Shown here: positions 33,145 to 46,288 of the stretch, piece after piece
Layout of the letters: each line of letters opens with the position of its first letter
Numbering within the stretch: position 1 is the stretch's first letter
NCBI GenBank assembly: GCA_933228895.1
Contig: OW121856.1
Span: forward strand, 15,207,805-15,271,804
DNA from: Platycnemis pennipes
Lineage: Eukaryota; Arthropoda; Insecta; Odonata; Platycnemididae
Direction: 5' to 3'
DNA length: 64,000 bases
Made by a program: the position numbers and the translations under genes
The notes under the pieces: model-generated
What the model was told of the DNA's origin: nothing
Database searches by the model: none
What the model saw: only the letters and a program-made list of their open reading frames with translations

Positions 33145-36100
33145 CTACTTAGAGCGCGGAAAACCGCTGGATAAAGGAAATTAAACTAATGAGGCTAATG
33201 AAGGTTACAAACGCAAAATTACCACGATATATAAAAGTCATAGGATAACCAAATGCCTTTCCAAGATTTTTTATGAAGTAATGACATTTCTGGGCTCAAA
33301 TCATTTTTAACCCTAATAATGACAGAGAAGGTTACAAAGTTTACTTTCGCATTCATAGACAATAAAAGGCCGCTTAAAAAACGGACGTGCCTTTTAGAAA
33401 ATAATCGACAAGGTTACGACAAAAATTATGGGGGATCACATCCAAACCGACACTGGGAAAGAAGCGCACACTTCATCATAGCAAAAATACGTTGCAAATA
33501 AAAACACCTCCGTGAAAATGGATGCAAAAATGAACGGACGCCTGTCGTTCACGGGCTTAAACCACAGACGGACGCCAGGAAACCAATTCATTAGAGGACA
33601 CCGAGACGAGGAGGCCACGGAGTCAATCAAAAACACCAGAAATAGAAGGGAGGGAAATACCGCCTCCTCGCTGCCGGAGGGGGCGTCACCGCGATCCAAT
33701 CGCCTCTCCTTGTAACGGCAGAGGAGCCGCAATTGAAGAAAAAGAAGCGGACAGGGCGTGGGAGGGCGGCTGAGGGAAACCTGTGACCTACCCTCTTCCA
33801 AGTTACTGGAGCCCTGGCGTTAATTTTAGACGAAGTAAATGAATCGGCCCAGACAAGCAAGATTAAATCTCACGCCAGTTATGCGGAGGTGAGACAATCA
33901 AAACGGAACGCTTCAATCGACGTAAAAAAAAAAAAAAAACTTCAGTCGCAAGATCCGCAAAAAATCTTTCAGCGATCGGAGAGCCTCAAACAATCATAAC
34001 GAAAATCAATCGATTAAATTCCTAGAGTTAACACTATAATTACGATCGAAATAATATATTGTTGTCACATTAAGCCACCATTTCATAGATGATAGGTAGA
34101 GGCCGAAAAAAGTTGCTTGTACAATGTTACTTAAACCGAAAAACATTCGATACTTCCGAGATTCCGCAATCGTGGGAATGCTTAGAAAACAACTTAGCAT
34201 AGGGATGGGTTTTCACGTTTTTGAACCCCAGAACTCCATGAAAGAACAATGATCGCTGATACGGCCTGGACTCGGCCGCCCTGCGTGTCGGACCCTAGCC
34301 ACGTATGCCGTCGTCCTCAATCGAACTACCAACGAGACGCGAACTCTATCCCCGTTCTGATTGGATACCCTTCCTCAGTGAATGGCCCTGAATGACACGG
34401 GCAATGCCATCTACAACGCTGCGTAACCTAGGGCCAGGGCAGAAGATACCCAAAAGAACGTTCATACCACACGACCAAATTGGTCACCTCCAAAACCTAA
34501 AGGCTGCAGGAACCACGATTATAGATAAGAAGTTTATTAGCTCAGCAAGGAACGAGGAAGTTACAAGTAAGCACGTTAACATTTAAGACGGAATAGTGAG
34601 ACTTAACGAAAAGAAACTAATAGCGAGACCGTTCACCCATAAAACCAATGTTTGCACCCGTGCATACTGTCTAAAATTAAACTGAACGTTAACTAATTTA
34701 CCACTAATCAACACTCATTTTCCCCAACACCACTACTCTCCACAACAACAAGACTAATTTTGGACGTTTACAATGCATGCATTCATATTTTACGCTGACT
34801 AAGTTCAAGAACTTGACCGAAAGTGAAGTAAAGAATAACCCTGTTCACCACGCTTTTCCCGATGTTTCACGAGAATCTTTCAAAATAAGAGAACCTCATC
34901 CTCTCGGAAACCAGCAGCAAAATCTAACTCTCAAAAATTAATGCACCTTATAACAGAAAATATTTACTGTGAATACACCAAAATCAAGATTACGCCATAA
35001 AAATGCTAATCACCGTGAACCTGCATGTGTTCACAGAAAAATCTCTCCCACACCGGCAAGAGCACCCTTAGAGGAGTTTGTGTACGTCCCTTCCCAGTAC
35101 TCTCGGAGGCTAAAGCCAATGTAAACAGTCTCCCCGAGGCGTGTTGGAATCCGAAGTTCAAGTCTTCTGAATAATGTGCCTAAAATAAAACAAATGCACT
35201 CGCACGCCGCACGCAAAAGCCAACTCCCACCCCCCCACCCTCGATTCATGAAAAAATAAAGGAAAAACGGAAGTGAAGCAGACAAGGGACGCTGAAAAAT
35301 TGGTTTGGCAAACTAGAGTATAGGGTCAGCGTAGGGGCGTTGCAGACTCGCCCTAGGACCAAAAAATGTCCCAGAAATACAGCATCCGCGACGGAGACGA
35401 ACTGCACCACGTTAAGTTATGTTGTACGTACGTGGACGCCGGCAGGGCTCGGGAGGAAAGTCATTAAGCCTCGCAGGTAATCACCACGGCGACAACCAAC
35501 CCCTACCTACCCACGTTGCTTTTCAGATGCTATATATAATCGACTGCAAGGAGGCGCTCGTACATCACACAAAGCATAAATACTGCAATTCCTCTTCCTG
35601 CGAGACGCAGCAAAAACCAGGAGGAAAAAGTCTCATAAATCAAAAAGGGGCTGGACTCATTTTCCACACTATTCATATCGACCCACAAGACATCAATTCA
35701 CCGAACGCACATCATTAAAACCCTACACTTATCGTAATATAGACATGGGATTTATTTTAAAGCCAAATCCATAAAAACCAACTGGATTTCAGGTTTGAGG
35801 TGCTAGTCATAAACAAATTCAACACCTTAATAAAATCACAAACACTAGTTCCAGAGACTCCATATACAGAGAATCCATGAACTGCCCATCTCGGGTATTT
35901 CTTGCTAATGAACCCGTTAAAAATATGTATGGTGGGAAATTTTAATCCCTTCCAGAATTGAACGACAAAATGAATAGATATTTGAAATAATAGAAGGTAA
36001 CGATTTAAAAAAACGAAAGCTTAATGAACTGCTCTTCAATGGGCCACTACCGGAATTGACAGAAGATGTTTACCATCAAAAGTAATGTTAATTATGATTT

Positions 36101-37495
36101 TGATTTTGCCAATTTTAACACGTAATCAATCAAGATAGCATGAGTCTAGCACTTAAATGAATTAGAAATGCAAGGAAACGTACACAATAGAAATCGGCCA
36201 ATACGCCATTCATTAACTTTACGCGATGATAACACTCGCCACTCTCCTTCCTTCGCAAATTTGATCATTTTCTTAATCACGGTATTTAAATGGTAATCGA
36301 TTTTTTAATCCCTTAGAAAGTTAGGATTGAACTTTAAGTCCATTTCTGGAGTTGGATAATCTGGGCTTAAAACCGCATTCCAAATTCATGACAATGTATC
36401 ACATGGCGAAGGTCGATTGGCAACTGCGCCCGATGAGTATGCAACACGCGAAAAATTTCCTGTGATGATGGCAACACACGCGACATACATGCACTCACTG
36501 TGGCCTGCCTAATGCAACCAACATCCATGCAAAAACCATGAAAGCGGATACACGAGAAGAGAGATACTTGTCTTTTGAACAACAGAAGAAAATGAAGACA
36601 TCCTTTATCTGAAGATCTCATTATAAATCTACATTAAGATTTTTGCAAAGGGGGCTATTTTATGCAAAGGCGTTCGAGCACTTGAACTTTAACGCTGCAT
36701 CGTCTTACACAATACAACTACCGATGGGCACCTTCCAAGTATCTGACCGCACCATGTCAAGCAGTGTTTAACCAGCATATCAGGATCTAGCTATAGAATC
36801 ATAAATTGGATAAAATAGGTAATTCATAAGATATTCGTAAGATATCAATTGGTTAATATATTTATAAGGTTATTTTCTCAAATTGACAACTGCCACTTGC
36901 AAGGCCATACATGGTTTGAGGTCCTTGAGACGTACTAATATGTCAAATTTTACTTCCTCCACATTCCGTCTTTCGCAAAATATAACTAAATGGAACAATA
37001 CCTAACTGTACTACATTAGTGCAATTACCTAGTTTATATACCAATACGTAGCAGTAAAGATAACGGTTTAGATACCCAAACGAACCTCGGGACTATTCCC
37101 GTACGCAGCAAAACTAGGAAACAATGATGTTGCACAATCGTAAGTAATTACTTCCAAAGCGTCAGAATCATTCGTAAAAGGTAACCGCAGGCCTTGGAAA
37201 ATCGCCTCTAATCAGGTTGGTGCACTGAAAGAAATAGCGCTCAACCAAACCCTTCAATGTGAATGGCATGACACCATTTGCACACATTAAATAAGTATTA
37301 GCATTTTATAATGCCACAAGCAACCCAAAAATGTAATAATAGAGTGAAAACTTCAACTCTAGCTATTCAATTCAATTTTCCTTAAGTAGAGCGAAATATA
37401 AATAACCGTGCTATGCATTACTCTTTCTCGTCAGAGGTACACAGCAGTCCTAATACACAATCAAACGAGCTCCCCTATTCCATCCGAAAACGGAA
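33145..37495. other. Unannotated stretch, largely AT-rich
   Basis: An A16 tract lies at 33924-33939, which could be the end of a poly(A)-tailed insertion, but no element body was recognised beside it. Frames reach 121 codons (33436-33801, minus) without features. Confidence 0.5.
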
Positions 37496-37498
37496 GCG

Positions 37499-37557
37499 TA
37501 CATCTACATCTACGAGATACCCCGTAACCAACCGCGAGGGAGTGTGGCAGGGGGGAC
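37499..37557 (-). mobile_element. LINE family B solo 3' tail
   Basis: Reverse-complement reading gives CCCCTGCCACACTCCCTCGC, GGTTGGTTACGGGGTAT and then CTCGTAGATGTAGATGTA. This is the family B terminal hairpin and tail with several substitutions. Only about 60 bp is present, without UTR upstream. Confidence 0.75.
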
Positions 37558-37689
37558 AGCGGCAGACAGTCTGAACACCCCCACGGTCAATAGCCGAACA
37601 ACCTGCCTTGGGAAATACGTCGTCCGCAAAAGTGCACGAGAGAACCAACCTTTTTTTCCATTAAATATGCAGCTCAAACTTCATGAAGC

Positions 37690-38150
37690 GGAGTGTCCCG
37701 AGGGCTCGGCACCCAACGGGATCAGCGCTAAGAGGTTTAGGCGGATTAGGACCGTTGCGATGACAAGGGTTTCCCGCGAGACAAGGACGGGCGCGGGCCG
37801 CGGACGGGGCCGTAGAAGAAGCCCCGAGGCGGCCCGCACATTCCTCAGGGCGATCAGCACCTCCGGATCAAATTCACAGCCGGTCGAATCCCATTAATGA
37901 TCGCAGTGGACGGCGCGAGGGAGGGGGATTATGGGCCGAGGAGCAGAAAGACAAGAGGGGGTGGGCGAGGCGAGGAGCCTTACTCTGGCTCTTCTCCCGG
38001 GAATTATTTTTAGTCGATCTTCGAGAGCCCTGGCCGTTGTATGGGATCGGAAATTAGCGTACGGAACGCGCGCCGGGGTATGGACTCTTGAGGCGGATGT
38101 GTCACGCTGGTCCGAGCTCGCCGCTGGCCGCGCGGAAACGGCGCGGCAGT
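37690..38150. other. GC/CpG-rich block
   Basis: GC-rich, with frames of 117 codons (37544-37897) and 88 codons on plus and 97 codons on minus. No domain is recognised. Confidence 0.45.
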
Positions 38151-38154
38151 TAAT

Positions 38155-40870
38155 TAACGTCAAGCAAAAATGGCGGAATAACTGCAACGGCAGTTAACTT
38201 TTAATTGCTTCCCCTTCTCACGGGTGACAGGCGAAAGAGCCCGAAGTTATGTATCGCTTCCCTAAGAAGCGCCCATTAGAGACAAGACGTCCGCCTTCAC
38301 GGCGAGGGAGCTTATTAAGTTTTCCACAGCCAAACGAAGAACACGAACTTGATAAACACCGCGATAAATGCGATGATACGCGAAGGCGTTTTCCACGCCA
38401 TTATTAAAGACTGAAGCAACGCCCTCGATCAATAAATCCCAAATCCACAAGGATAAGGTTGGAGCGACCAACGGATCTGGATGACCGGGAAGGAATATAA
38501 CGAGGGAGCTCATGAAAAAAACACCCGATCACAGATTTAAAAACGTCTCGAAAAAAAGCAACCCGCCTTCTTTAAAGCCACTTAAAACGCCACAAAATTA
38601 TTTTTCCCGCAGTAAAGAAGGTTTAAAAAGTACCACTAAATTATCCTTGGCGTCTACGAAAGTAAACACCCCAGACAAAGAAGATTAAAAGTGAATACGG
38701 AAATTGCGAGTTGCGAAACCTATCATGCTAACGGAAAGAAATCTCGGCTAAAGAAACACTATGGGCTCCAAGGGTAACCGTGGGATTGCATGGAAAAGCT
38801 AAGCATTAATTATTTTTATGCAAACAGTCCGATGAGGGTTAGAATGACATACCGATTATGACCATGGAGGGTGCAACAACCACGCTTCTCCACACACAAT
38901 ATGAGTCAACCCTACCACCCACAGAATTAACCACCGGGGTCGCTTCTCGGGGACCTCCCGCAACCACTACGATGTCAATCCACATCCAGGTGATTCTCCA
39001 CACGCGAGATTCTAGTCTAAAAGGGAAATACGGGACCATAAAATGTCGCCACCGGAGAAACAGAGCGAGAACACCGCCTTCCCTATCCTTCCGACTTAAC
39101 CTAAATACAGAGCAGGGAGAGAAGGATCAGTACCCTTGAATAAGAAATACTCGCTCGGGTGGATCCCGCCCTGCAGTCGAACAGGTACCGCCGGCGCTCC
39201 AGGGGTGGGAAAAGAGAGAGGAGTGGGAAATGGGGAACAGGAATAGTCGCGAGTAGAGAATAGTATTATAATTAGAGGAACCGCTCCGCGCCGTTTTTTC
39301 GCCTCTTAGCCAGAGTGAGCGAGGCAGCGGGCACAGACAAGTGAGTGATGGAGTCTGTATTTTCGCTCTTCTAGTGTCACTCACGAATAGACCCGAATAC
39401 CTTCACGAGTCCCCACTACACGAGAAACCCTTACCCGAGAACGAGGAAAGGGAGAGAGAGAGATAAATATATAAATATACGGATATAAAGAGTTTGCGTT
39501 GGATTTAGGTGGCGAAGAAGAAAGGCTAATGGGTCCAGCGGGCCTGTAGAGAAATAGAAAGGGACCCATTAAATCGATAAGATATGGTCGATTCAGTCGA
39601 AAGCGAATGTCAAGCCAAGGGGTGGAGGGGACTGGAAATTCCTAGATGGGTTTTTTTTAAAGACGAAGAGGGGGAGAGGGAATAAGAAGGGGTGTCTACT
39701 GTGAGCAAACGGCGAGGCCTATATTAGCCGGAGGGGGAGGCGGTGGAGGGACCAAAAGATCTCACGAGGGGAGAAGAATAGAAATACGGAAGAAGCGGAT
39801 GGGGCGGCGAGAGATTGAGCCTCTAACGCTAACCAGGCAATCCCCGCTCGGCGATTGCAGCAATCCATTACGCACGCACACGCCAGACAGCACATACGGG
39901 TCATGACTATTTTGCGAGGTGTTTCGCAAGGCCGTCGCCGGGGTGACAAAGGGCGAGAAGTCCTGTCGCAGGAGGAGATGAGAGCGGTTACGAGTGGCAG
40001 GGGCAAACCCCGTTACCAAGACATTCATTCCTCCCAGCGGACGAAGAAAAAGGCACGTACTGCTCAAAATTAAAATGGTATTCACTGTCTCCTGGACTGG
40101 AGTCTTACCTAATCACGGGAGAACATAACCACACGGATTTACATGATTTTGTAGCATTCACAAACGCCTTCGGCAACTTTTTAACTCAAGATTGTTCTTT
40201 GAACATTGAAAGAACTCCAGATTATTCTTAAAGAAATAAGGATTTCCATTTATTCGCTACAAATTGCCAACTTTACACAAAAACCTACATTTACCAATCG
40301 AAAGCTTGTTTTGATACTCACAACTCGCAGAATGGATACTGGATAACTCATAGAAGCTTGCCACTAAGTCAAAAATTCCCTCGACGCGAAGGTAAAACGA
40401 AGGTAAAATAATAAATCGCGCAAGCCATGCAAGAATTGAATTGTAAGAAATACGCAATACCGGGATTGCTCCAGGGACATCCAGACTAGCCATCTCACTC
40501 ACGAACCCCCGCGAGAGGTTTCATGGCCACTAATGCTTTCGCTTATCTCGAAAGGTAGCTCGCGACTCCGCTGACAAAGAGAGAATGGAACAGTTCCCGA
40601 TTTCACAGACACCCTACCGGCCCTAATCACTTCCCGCCACCGCACGCGGTCGTTGCGTCGTTGCAATGACTCGTAACCTACGCCAAAAGAGATATCTCAA
40701 GTGATAAAAGGGGGCGTATCAACAGAAAGTAGCATCGGGCGATGAAATGCACATTCAGCGCGGAAAAAAATGGAATCGGAATAGGGTTCACATCATGTGA
40801 ACAACTCCGTCTTCTCCCAAGCAGCAAAAATATTTATCGGACGCGGAAGCTGATGACGGGGGAGTAAACG
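38155..40870. other. Unannotated stretch
   Basis: A GA run (GGGAGAGAGAGAGAT) near 39450-39465 is followed by AT-rich ATATAAATATA. The frames of 85-107 codons around 39127-40085 overlap each other on both strands and have no domain. Confidence 0.5.
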
Positions 40871-40879
40871 TCGAAGTAT

Positions 40880-41690
40880 GCCCAGTGCCCCAATCGTAAG
40901 TTCCCACTGCAGCGAAAGGAGAGGAAGAGAAGTAGGGGACAATCTAGAGCGGGATGGGGGCCAGAAGTGACGTTAAGGGGCTGGTGGGTCTAGGGGGGGA
41001 GGGGCCGTTAGAAGTAGCACGCGAAGGCAGCACGTCCCCTCTCCGCGGGAAAAAAACCTTTATGCGAGAAGATGCGTAAACGAGAGGAGGAAGAGGAAAG
41101 TGACGTAAGACGCCGCAGCGGAGGATGGAATGAATTATTTATAGCGCGCTTTCAATAGCTCCCTTCAACTGTTTGTTCGCGCCTGTATCCAACCAAATTT
41201 TGCCCTCCCCCTTCACAGCCTCCCTTCTTTCATAAAATATTTGGCCGGAGGAGGGCTGGGAACTTCACACTAGCGCGTCACGTGCACGCATAAACAACCC
41301 CCGAAGTGGGGGGAAGATTTTGGCGGGAGGGGGGGGGGGGCACACCGAGCGCTAACCGCTGCAATGGACAGAAAGCACATGTCGCAGAGCACATTTGGGG
41401 TAAATGCAAGGCGAGGGACAAGTGGGTCAAGGGGAGGCGTGGCCAGTGGGAGAGATGAAAGGAGAGAGAGCGCGCGCGCCCGTGAGGAAGACAAATGCTA
41501 GGGAGGCGATGGATGGACGGATGGTCTGTCATTTCAATCGGGGGCGGCGAAGGCGCCCGGAATAGAGGCCGGGGGCCGGGGCCGGCCCGAGGGCCGCACC
41601 TCCCAAGCCAAATGCCACCCACGGAGAATGGGCTGCCCACAAACACTACCCCTCTCCAAGCCTTTGCGGGGCGCAAACGCTCCGGATTCA
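40880..41690. other. GC/CpG-rich block
   Basis: Contains G12 at 41329-41340, a GAGAGAGAGCGCGCGCGC tract near 41463-41480, and a GGCCGGGGGCCGGGGCCGG stretch near 41567-41585. Overlapping frames (141 codons minus, 72 codons plus) lack domains. The GAGA and CG repeats would be compatible with a regulatory CpG-rich element. Confidence 0.45.
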
Positions 41691-42197
41691 ACTTCCTCAG
41701 CACACAACAGTAATCACGTTAAGAAAATCAACATACATAGAAGAAGCAAAATTCATATTCATTGCTTGTGAACTTTCCGCGAAAACTTCAACCACATTCA
41801 GGGTGGCTACTGATAACCAATTTTCAAATTCCCTGACTTTTCTCTGATGGCTTTACGAATTTCCATGAACGATCGCCAAAATGTCTCCTATTATCGGAAT
41901 ATTTTATTTCTGCTGAATTAAATTTTCGTCAAAACTCATAAAATCTTAAAAGCTGAAATCAATACATTAAAAGCTCTAAAAATGAAAAAATAAATGGAAC
42001 ATCCACCCTAATGAAAGAATATATTAAACCTTCACAAGTTAAGCCCTCACACGAAGTGTACACACTTTTAATACACTTTTCGCGGCAGCGTATCAGTGGC
42101 CGTGTATCGTATTTCCGTGGCTGTGTATGTTTCCTTCGGTAAAAATACAAATTGAATTAATTACATTGAAAAATTACAAAATGTCTAATTCTTCAAG

Positions 42198-42386
42198 GAT
42201 GAGGTGGCGTGTCGTGGTAGTTCTGGGAAGTTGAAGATTACTGAAAAGGCATCGAAGGGAAAGTTAATGGCCAATTTACTGGCGGACTCCGGCATAGGTA
42301 TCACTAAGCTACGCGAAAAATACAAACCAAAGCAAATTTTTTGGACTGGATCAAAATCGGATGACACGAGTTTTAGAAGTGAATAA
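42198..42386 (+). other. Short protein-like frame, unrecognised
   Basis: A 60-codon frame reading ACRGSSGKLKITEKASKGKL, then ANLLADSGIGITKLREKYKP, then FWTGSKSDDTSFRSE. Composition is unusually protein-like for a chance frame in AT-rich DNA, being balanced and charged with few low-complexity runs. I recognise no family. It could be an exon fragment, a transposon ORF relic or chance. Confidence 0.18.
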
Positions 42387-42399
42387 CAATTTGATTGAC

Positions 42400-44000
42400 G
42401 TGGTCTTCGAGATCGGTTGAGTCCCGGTCACGGAGCTATATTTGCTGTCTAGAATGTTTGCCATTAATGCAAAATTCCAAAGGATCTCCTCATTCCTCGA
42501 GCTTTTCCAATCAAACTCCCCCAAATCTGAACACCCCTTTTGGGTGCTACCTCAACACACGTCATCAATGCGTCATTTACATGTTTTCCTTCCAATTCAC
42601 TTCGGTATCATCCTTAATACGAACATACACTCAAACCGATCAGTGTTGGTGATTCGTTCCCAGCGAAACTTACCATATGGCTTAGGCAAAGTTTACTGAT
42701 TCAAGACCGACAAGCACTTATTCCTTTGAGATTTCAAATGGAGAGCCCGCAGCTTTCCCAAACTTTCTCGCCTAATCTGATTTGACTGGTGCAATATGCT
42801 ACGCCGAATCTGTAACTGAAGGCAACTGGCGCGTCAATATCAATAGTGGTGCAAGCCATTCACAATTTACGACGACACAACCAGCATTCAATATGAGACG
42901 ATAATAATTTCCTTTCACCGTAAAATACTCATAAGTCATTTACACTCAAAGAATTCACTGCTGAGCAAAGGTCACAATTGGGCATCACTTCCCAAATAGT
43001 GACGAGCACTGTTCAATAAAGATAAAGAGGTACTAAATCATATTGAACTTCATGAATTTGAGCATTTATAATCGAGGTAAGGTTCCAACAAAGTTTGAAA
43101 ACAACGGGCAAGCTCACTGATTTACAGTGAGGTAAATACGGCGCAATTAGGTCGGAGCTTGGCTTCCAAATATTCACCAAATCATCAAAAATGAAGATTC
43201 ACGGAAGTAATCATCAGGAATGCGACGTCGATTTCAGAATTCCCACATAACCGCGTGATATTTACTGGAAATGAGCGTACAAAGACGATTTTCCAAGAGA
43301 ATACCAAATATGGTGATAACCACGGAACGATGGTGATGGGAACCGCAAGAAATTTTTGTAATGTGCTGCGGTCATAATTCCGGAGTGGCCTAGTCCGGAT
43401 GTGCGCCCAACAGTAGTTACCACACTAAGAACTGACTCTGATATCCTGGAAATCATGGCACGTTGTGATTAGATTGACTTGCATCCGTACGGAACCTTGT
43501 TTCACGTCCGAATCCCATCCGAGATCCACATGTCGCCACCAATCTCCGACGGGGAAGATGAAAACCCGATTTCTATCACCGTCCCCGACCCACCTCAAGC
43601 TCAATACAAAACGAAAAAGGCAATCCTGAGGTCACTCAAGAAGGTGGAACCAATAAAGCTCCCCTATAGGTGGAAATGGGTCGCGCCGAAATGCCTCGGA
43701 CAGATTGCCGCGACGGAAAACCCGCTCTCCTTCCAGTAGCCATCACGAAATCAATAACATTGAATCCCGATCCAGACGCGTACGTTGAATGAAGGGCGCA
43801 GAAGGAATAGCAAAGTTGTGATTGGTCTCGATTCATTTCTACGATCCCGGCAAAACAGATGAGCACAAATGCCAATCAGATGACCCATAACCACAGAAAA
43901 CTCACCCGTCGTTTCAAGTACAGCGACAAAATTAACGATCAAAAACTAACACCGAAATAAACACGAACCGGATACCAACAAGATGTCGAAAAGAAAAAAA
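42400..44000. other. Unannotated stretch
   Basis: Frames of 85-86 codons (42395-42652, 42442-42699 and 43479-43739, plus) show no domains. No repeat is recognised. Confidence 0.45.
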
Positions 44001-44007
44001 ATGAACT

Positions 44008-44187
44008 TAGTGGCATAGTAGGTGAGAAAAAAACTTTAGCACTTTTCCACAATATATTTAAAATTATAAAATTGCAATTTTATATTTTTAAATATATTGT
44101 GGAAAAGTGCTTAAGTTTTATACTCATCTACTATGTCTCACTTCCACTACGTGATGACTGAAACAGTGAACAGTATTAGTGGCATAG
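44008..44187. mobile_element. Palindromic (fold-back) element with flanking 12-bp direct repeats
   Basis: Centred at 44074/44075, the inverted arms extend about 65-70 bp each way with a few mismatches and indels. The arms share AGCACTTTTCCACAATATAT (44038-44057) and its reverse complement from about 44092. TTAGTGGCATAG occurs at both 44008-44019 and 44176-44187, consistent with a 12-bp target-site duplication. The arm motif TTGTGGAAAAGTGCTTAA resembles the TGTGGAATAAGTGCTAA motif of the 7.1 kb module. No coding capacity. Confidence 0.75.
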
Positions 44188-44189
44188 CT

Positions 44190-45360
44190 TAAAAGCAACC
44201 AAATCTCTCCACTGTATCAGCGTACTACCCCGCCAGTCATTAGCCTCGCTACACCGGCAATATTCAGCAAATATTTATTGGCATCATTCAAAATCGGGAT
44301 CGATTATGCCATCGGATGGTTTATTAAGATCATAATTAGCATTGCACTAACACAAATATGTTAATGATGACGAATTGATAACTAGTATTCCACTTGAACG
44401 TTAAATGAAGCCCAACCAGGAGTTAATTATGTAAACTCCGGACCTCAACGCAAAAATGAATCTACGGTCATGAAAATGCAACATTAAGCTACGAAATAAG
44501 CACCAAGAACAATGAACAACCTTATGAAAAAATTAAACAGCCATAATTGATGAAATAAAACAACTGAATGCCAGGTGTCTGCGAAAGAGAAAGGGCCAGG
44601 TCTCTGCCACAGTTTTACCAGAAACAGCCGGCATAAAGATAAAATAGATTGTCCATTGCTTAAAAAAATACTCAAAGATTAAATATTAAAGAGGCGCTTG
44701 ACTAACTCTACGATTTTGTATACATATTTTAATAATTCTAAAAAATCTAGACTTCACCGCAGACCCAGGCGCCTCCGGTTTCATTCGCGTGGGTCACTCT
44801 CAATTCTGTTTGGCGCTCGCTTTCCGCGTAGAAAGGGAAAGGCTAATGCGAGAGGGGAGAGAGAATATTAATCGCAATGCTGCCAGTCACCACAGCCCGC
44901 GACCACAATGAGATAAGGAGGATGGCAACATATGGAGACCGGAAGCAAAGAACTCGGCCATTATAATTACATGCACGCATTTAGCTTCTGGTGCGGCATC
45001 TTTATAAGCATAACAATCAGAGGGGGTCAGATCAATCGCTACACTACCTTAATTAAAGGAGGCTGGATCGGATACTTTATACATTTTAGCGGAATTTCTG
45101 AGAGACACACCTTTAGCAACTTCCTTGTCAACATTTTCGAACGCTTCCCGTGGAGTGACTCCCCTGTTTTTCTTTTGCATCACACACACATGGGTGTTTT
45201 CAAGTCCGCACAAGGTATTAGGATAGGAATGGGAGGGATGGGGGATTTCTGCTCAAGGGATCTTTCTTTTGTATGTATGGACCATAACTGGGATATAAAG
45301 TAAAGACCTGGGCTATAAGAAGAATTAAAAATTCAAAAAAAAATTAAAAATAAAAAGTGT
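44190..45360. other. Unannotated stretch
   Basis: A 123-codon plus frame (44932-45303) lacks recognised motifs. A small GC-richer patch lies at about 44760-44860. Confidence 0.45.
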
Positions 45361-45368
45361 TACAAATG

Positions 45369-45780
45369 TGGGGCCAGTTGATACATTGTATCAACGTGTC
45401 CCTTTCGTTCTGTATCAACTTGCCCCTTGAGTCGCCATTGCAAATAAATTGATGTTTAGGTTTAATAGAAGGTCCAATAGCGCAAAATAATACTTAATTT
45501 AAAAGTGCAGAGTGTTTCAACACAACCAACAAATCGACTTCCCTTGAATCCTAAAACTGTTGTTACAAGAAACACTCAAACGGCGATGAAAAATATCACT
45601 TTTCACATTCAAAAACACTGAAGTGAACACAGCGACATTCCTCCAAGCAGCACGGCACTGGAACTACACGAGCGCATTTTAAGGGTCTAGGAATGCGTCA
45701 GCACATATTCAGAGGTGCGACCAGTGGGCTTTTCAAAAATTACAGTGTATCAACTTGCCCCTGCTTCAACTAGCCCCGCT
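45369..45780. mobile_element. Putative non-autonomous TIR element, GGGGC(C/T)AGTTGA ends
   Basis: The left end reads TGGGGCCAGTTGATACATTG (from 45369). The right end, reverse-complemented, begins GGGGCTAGTTGAAGC and then GGGGCAAGTTGATACA. The motif TGTATCAACTTGCCCC recurs at 45411-45426 and 45746-45761, and GTTGATACATTGTATCAAC (45377-45395) is a perfect palindrome. The arrangement of terminal inverted repeats plus subterminal repeats suggests a roughly 410-bp MITE-like DNA element. No target-site duplication could be assigned, and the superfamily is unknown. Confidence 0.55.
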
Positions 45781-46288
45781 CTCCCCTATCTCTAGATGCA
45801 TTAGTTTGTGGATCAGGTGCTGGAAGAAACGTAGTCGGAGACCGAGCAGCCTATCCACACGGCGCCAATCGGCCACTCCAAGAATGCAAATAGCGAGTAC
45901 AATCGGAGATGGCGCCAGGGAAGGAGCTCCTCCATCAACGCCCACTCCTACATTCAATCAGAGCCAAAGGAACCAGGCAGTGATCATCTCCAAAGCCCAG
46001 CTGCGAGTGGCGTCAATCACAGACGACGCTCTCGAGAAAAAAAAGGCTGATCAGCGCCCGCGACGAGATTTTTATTTCAACCCACACGAGCCCCTCACAA
46101 AGGCAACACTGGGTCAACGGATACACTCGAAGGATTCCCCCACACCAACGGAAGAAGACGTAAGAGGGCGCGTGATGCGAAACAACGATCCTGGCGGCGG
46201 GGGAAAAAAAGGTCTGGAGTCTATAACGAGACAGAAATTACGAAACCGTCGATATATTCAGAGCGGGAGACTGAGATACATTCAATGA
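45755..46288 (+). other. 177-codon frame, possible LINE linker relic
   Basis: The frame begins inside the right end of the TIR element. It reads SRRPSSLSTRRQSATPRMQI, then KKKADQRPRRDFYFNPHEPL and SKDSPTPTEEDVRGRV. The basic stretch followed by an FY.NP..P and an acidic 'PTEEDV' segment faintly recalls the linker between the endonuclease and RT domains of some LINEs, and a LINE RT core follows 400 bp downstream. The similarity is weak and the frame may be fortuitous. Confidence 0.2.

Noticed and set aside
33924..33939. A16 tract as a processed pseudogene poly(A) tail
   Set aside because: No recognisable coding sequence or target-site duplication upstream.
34250..34400. GC-richer patch that might be a tRNA cluster or LINE fragment
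   Set aside because: Neither promoter boxes nor recognisable RT motifs could be read in any frame.
41804..41870. CAGGGTGGCTACTGATAACC-type sequence as a DNA transposon end
   Set aside because: It resembles widespread invertebrate repeat termini, but no partner inverted end or target-site duplication was found nearby.
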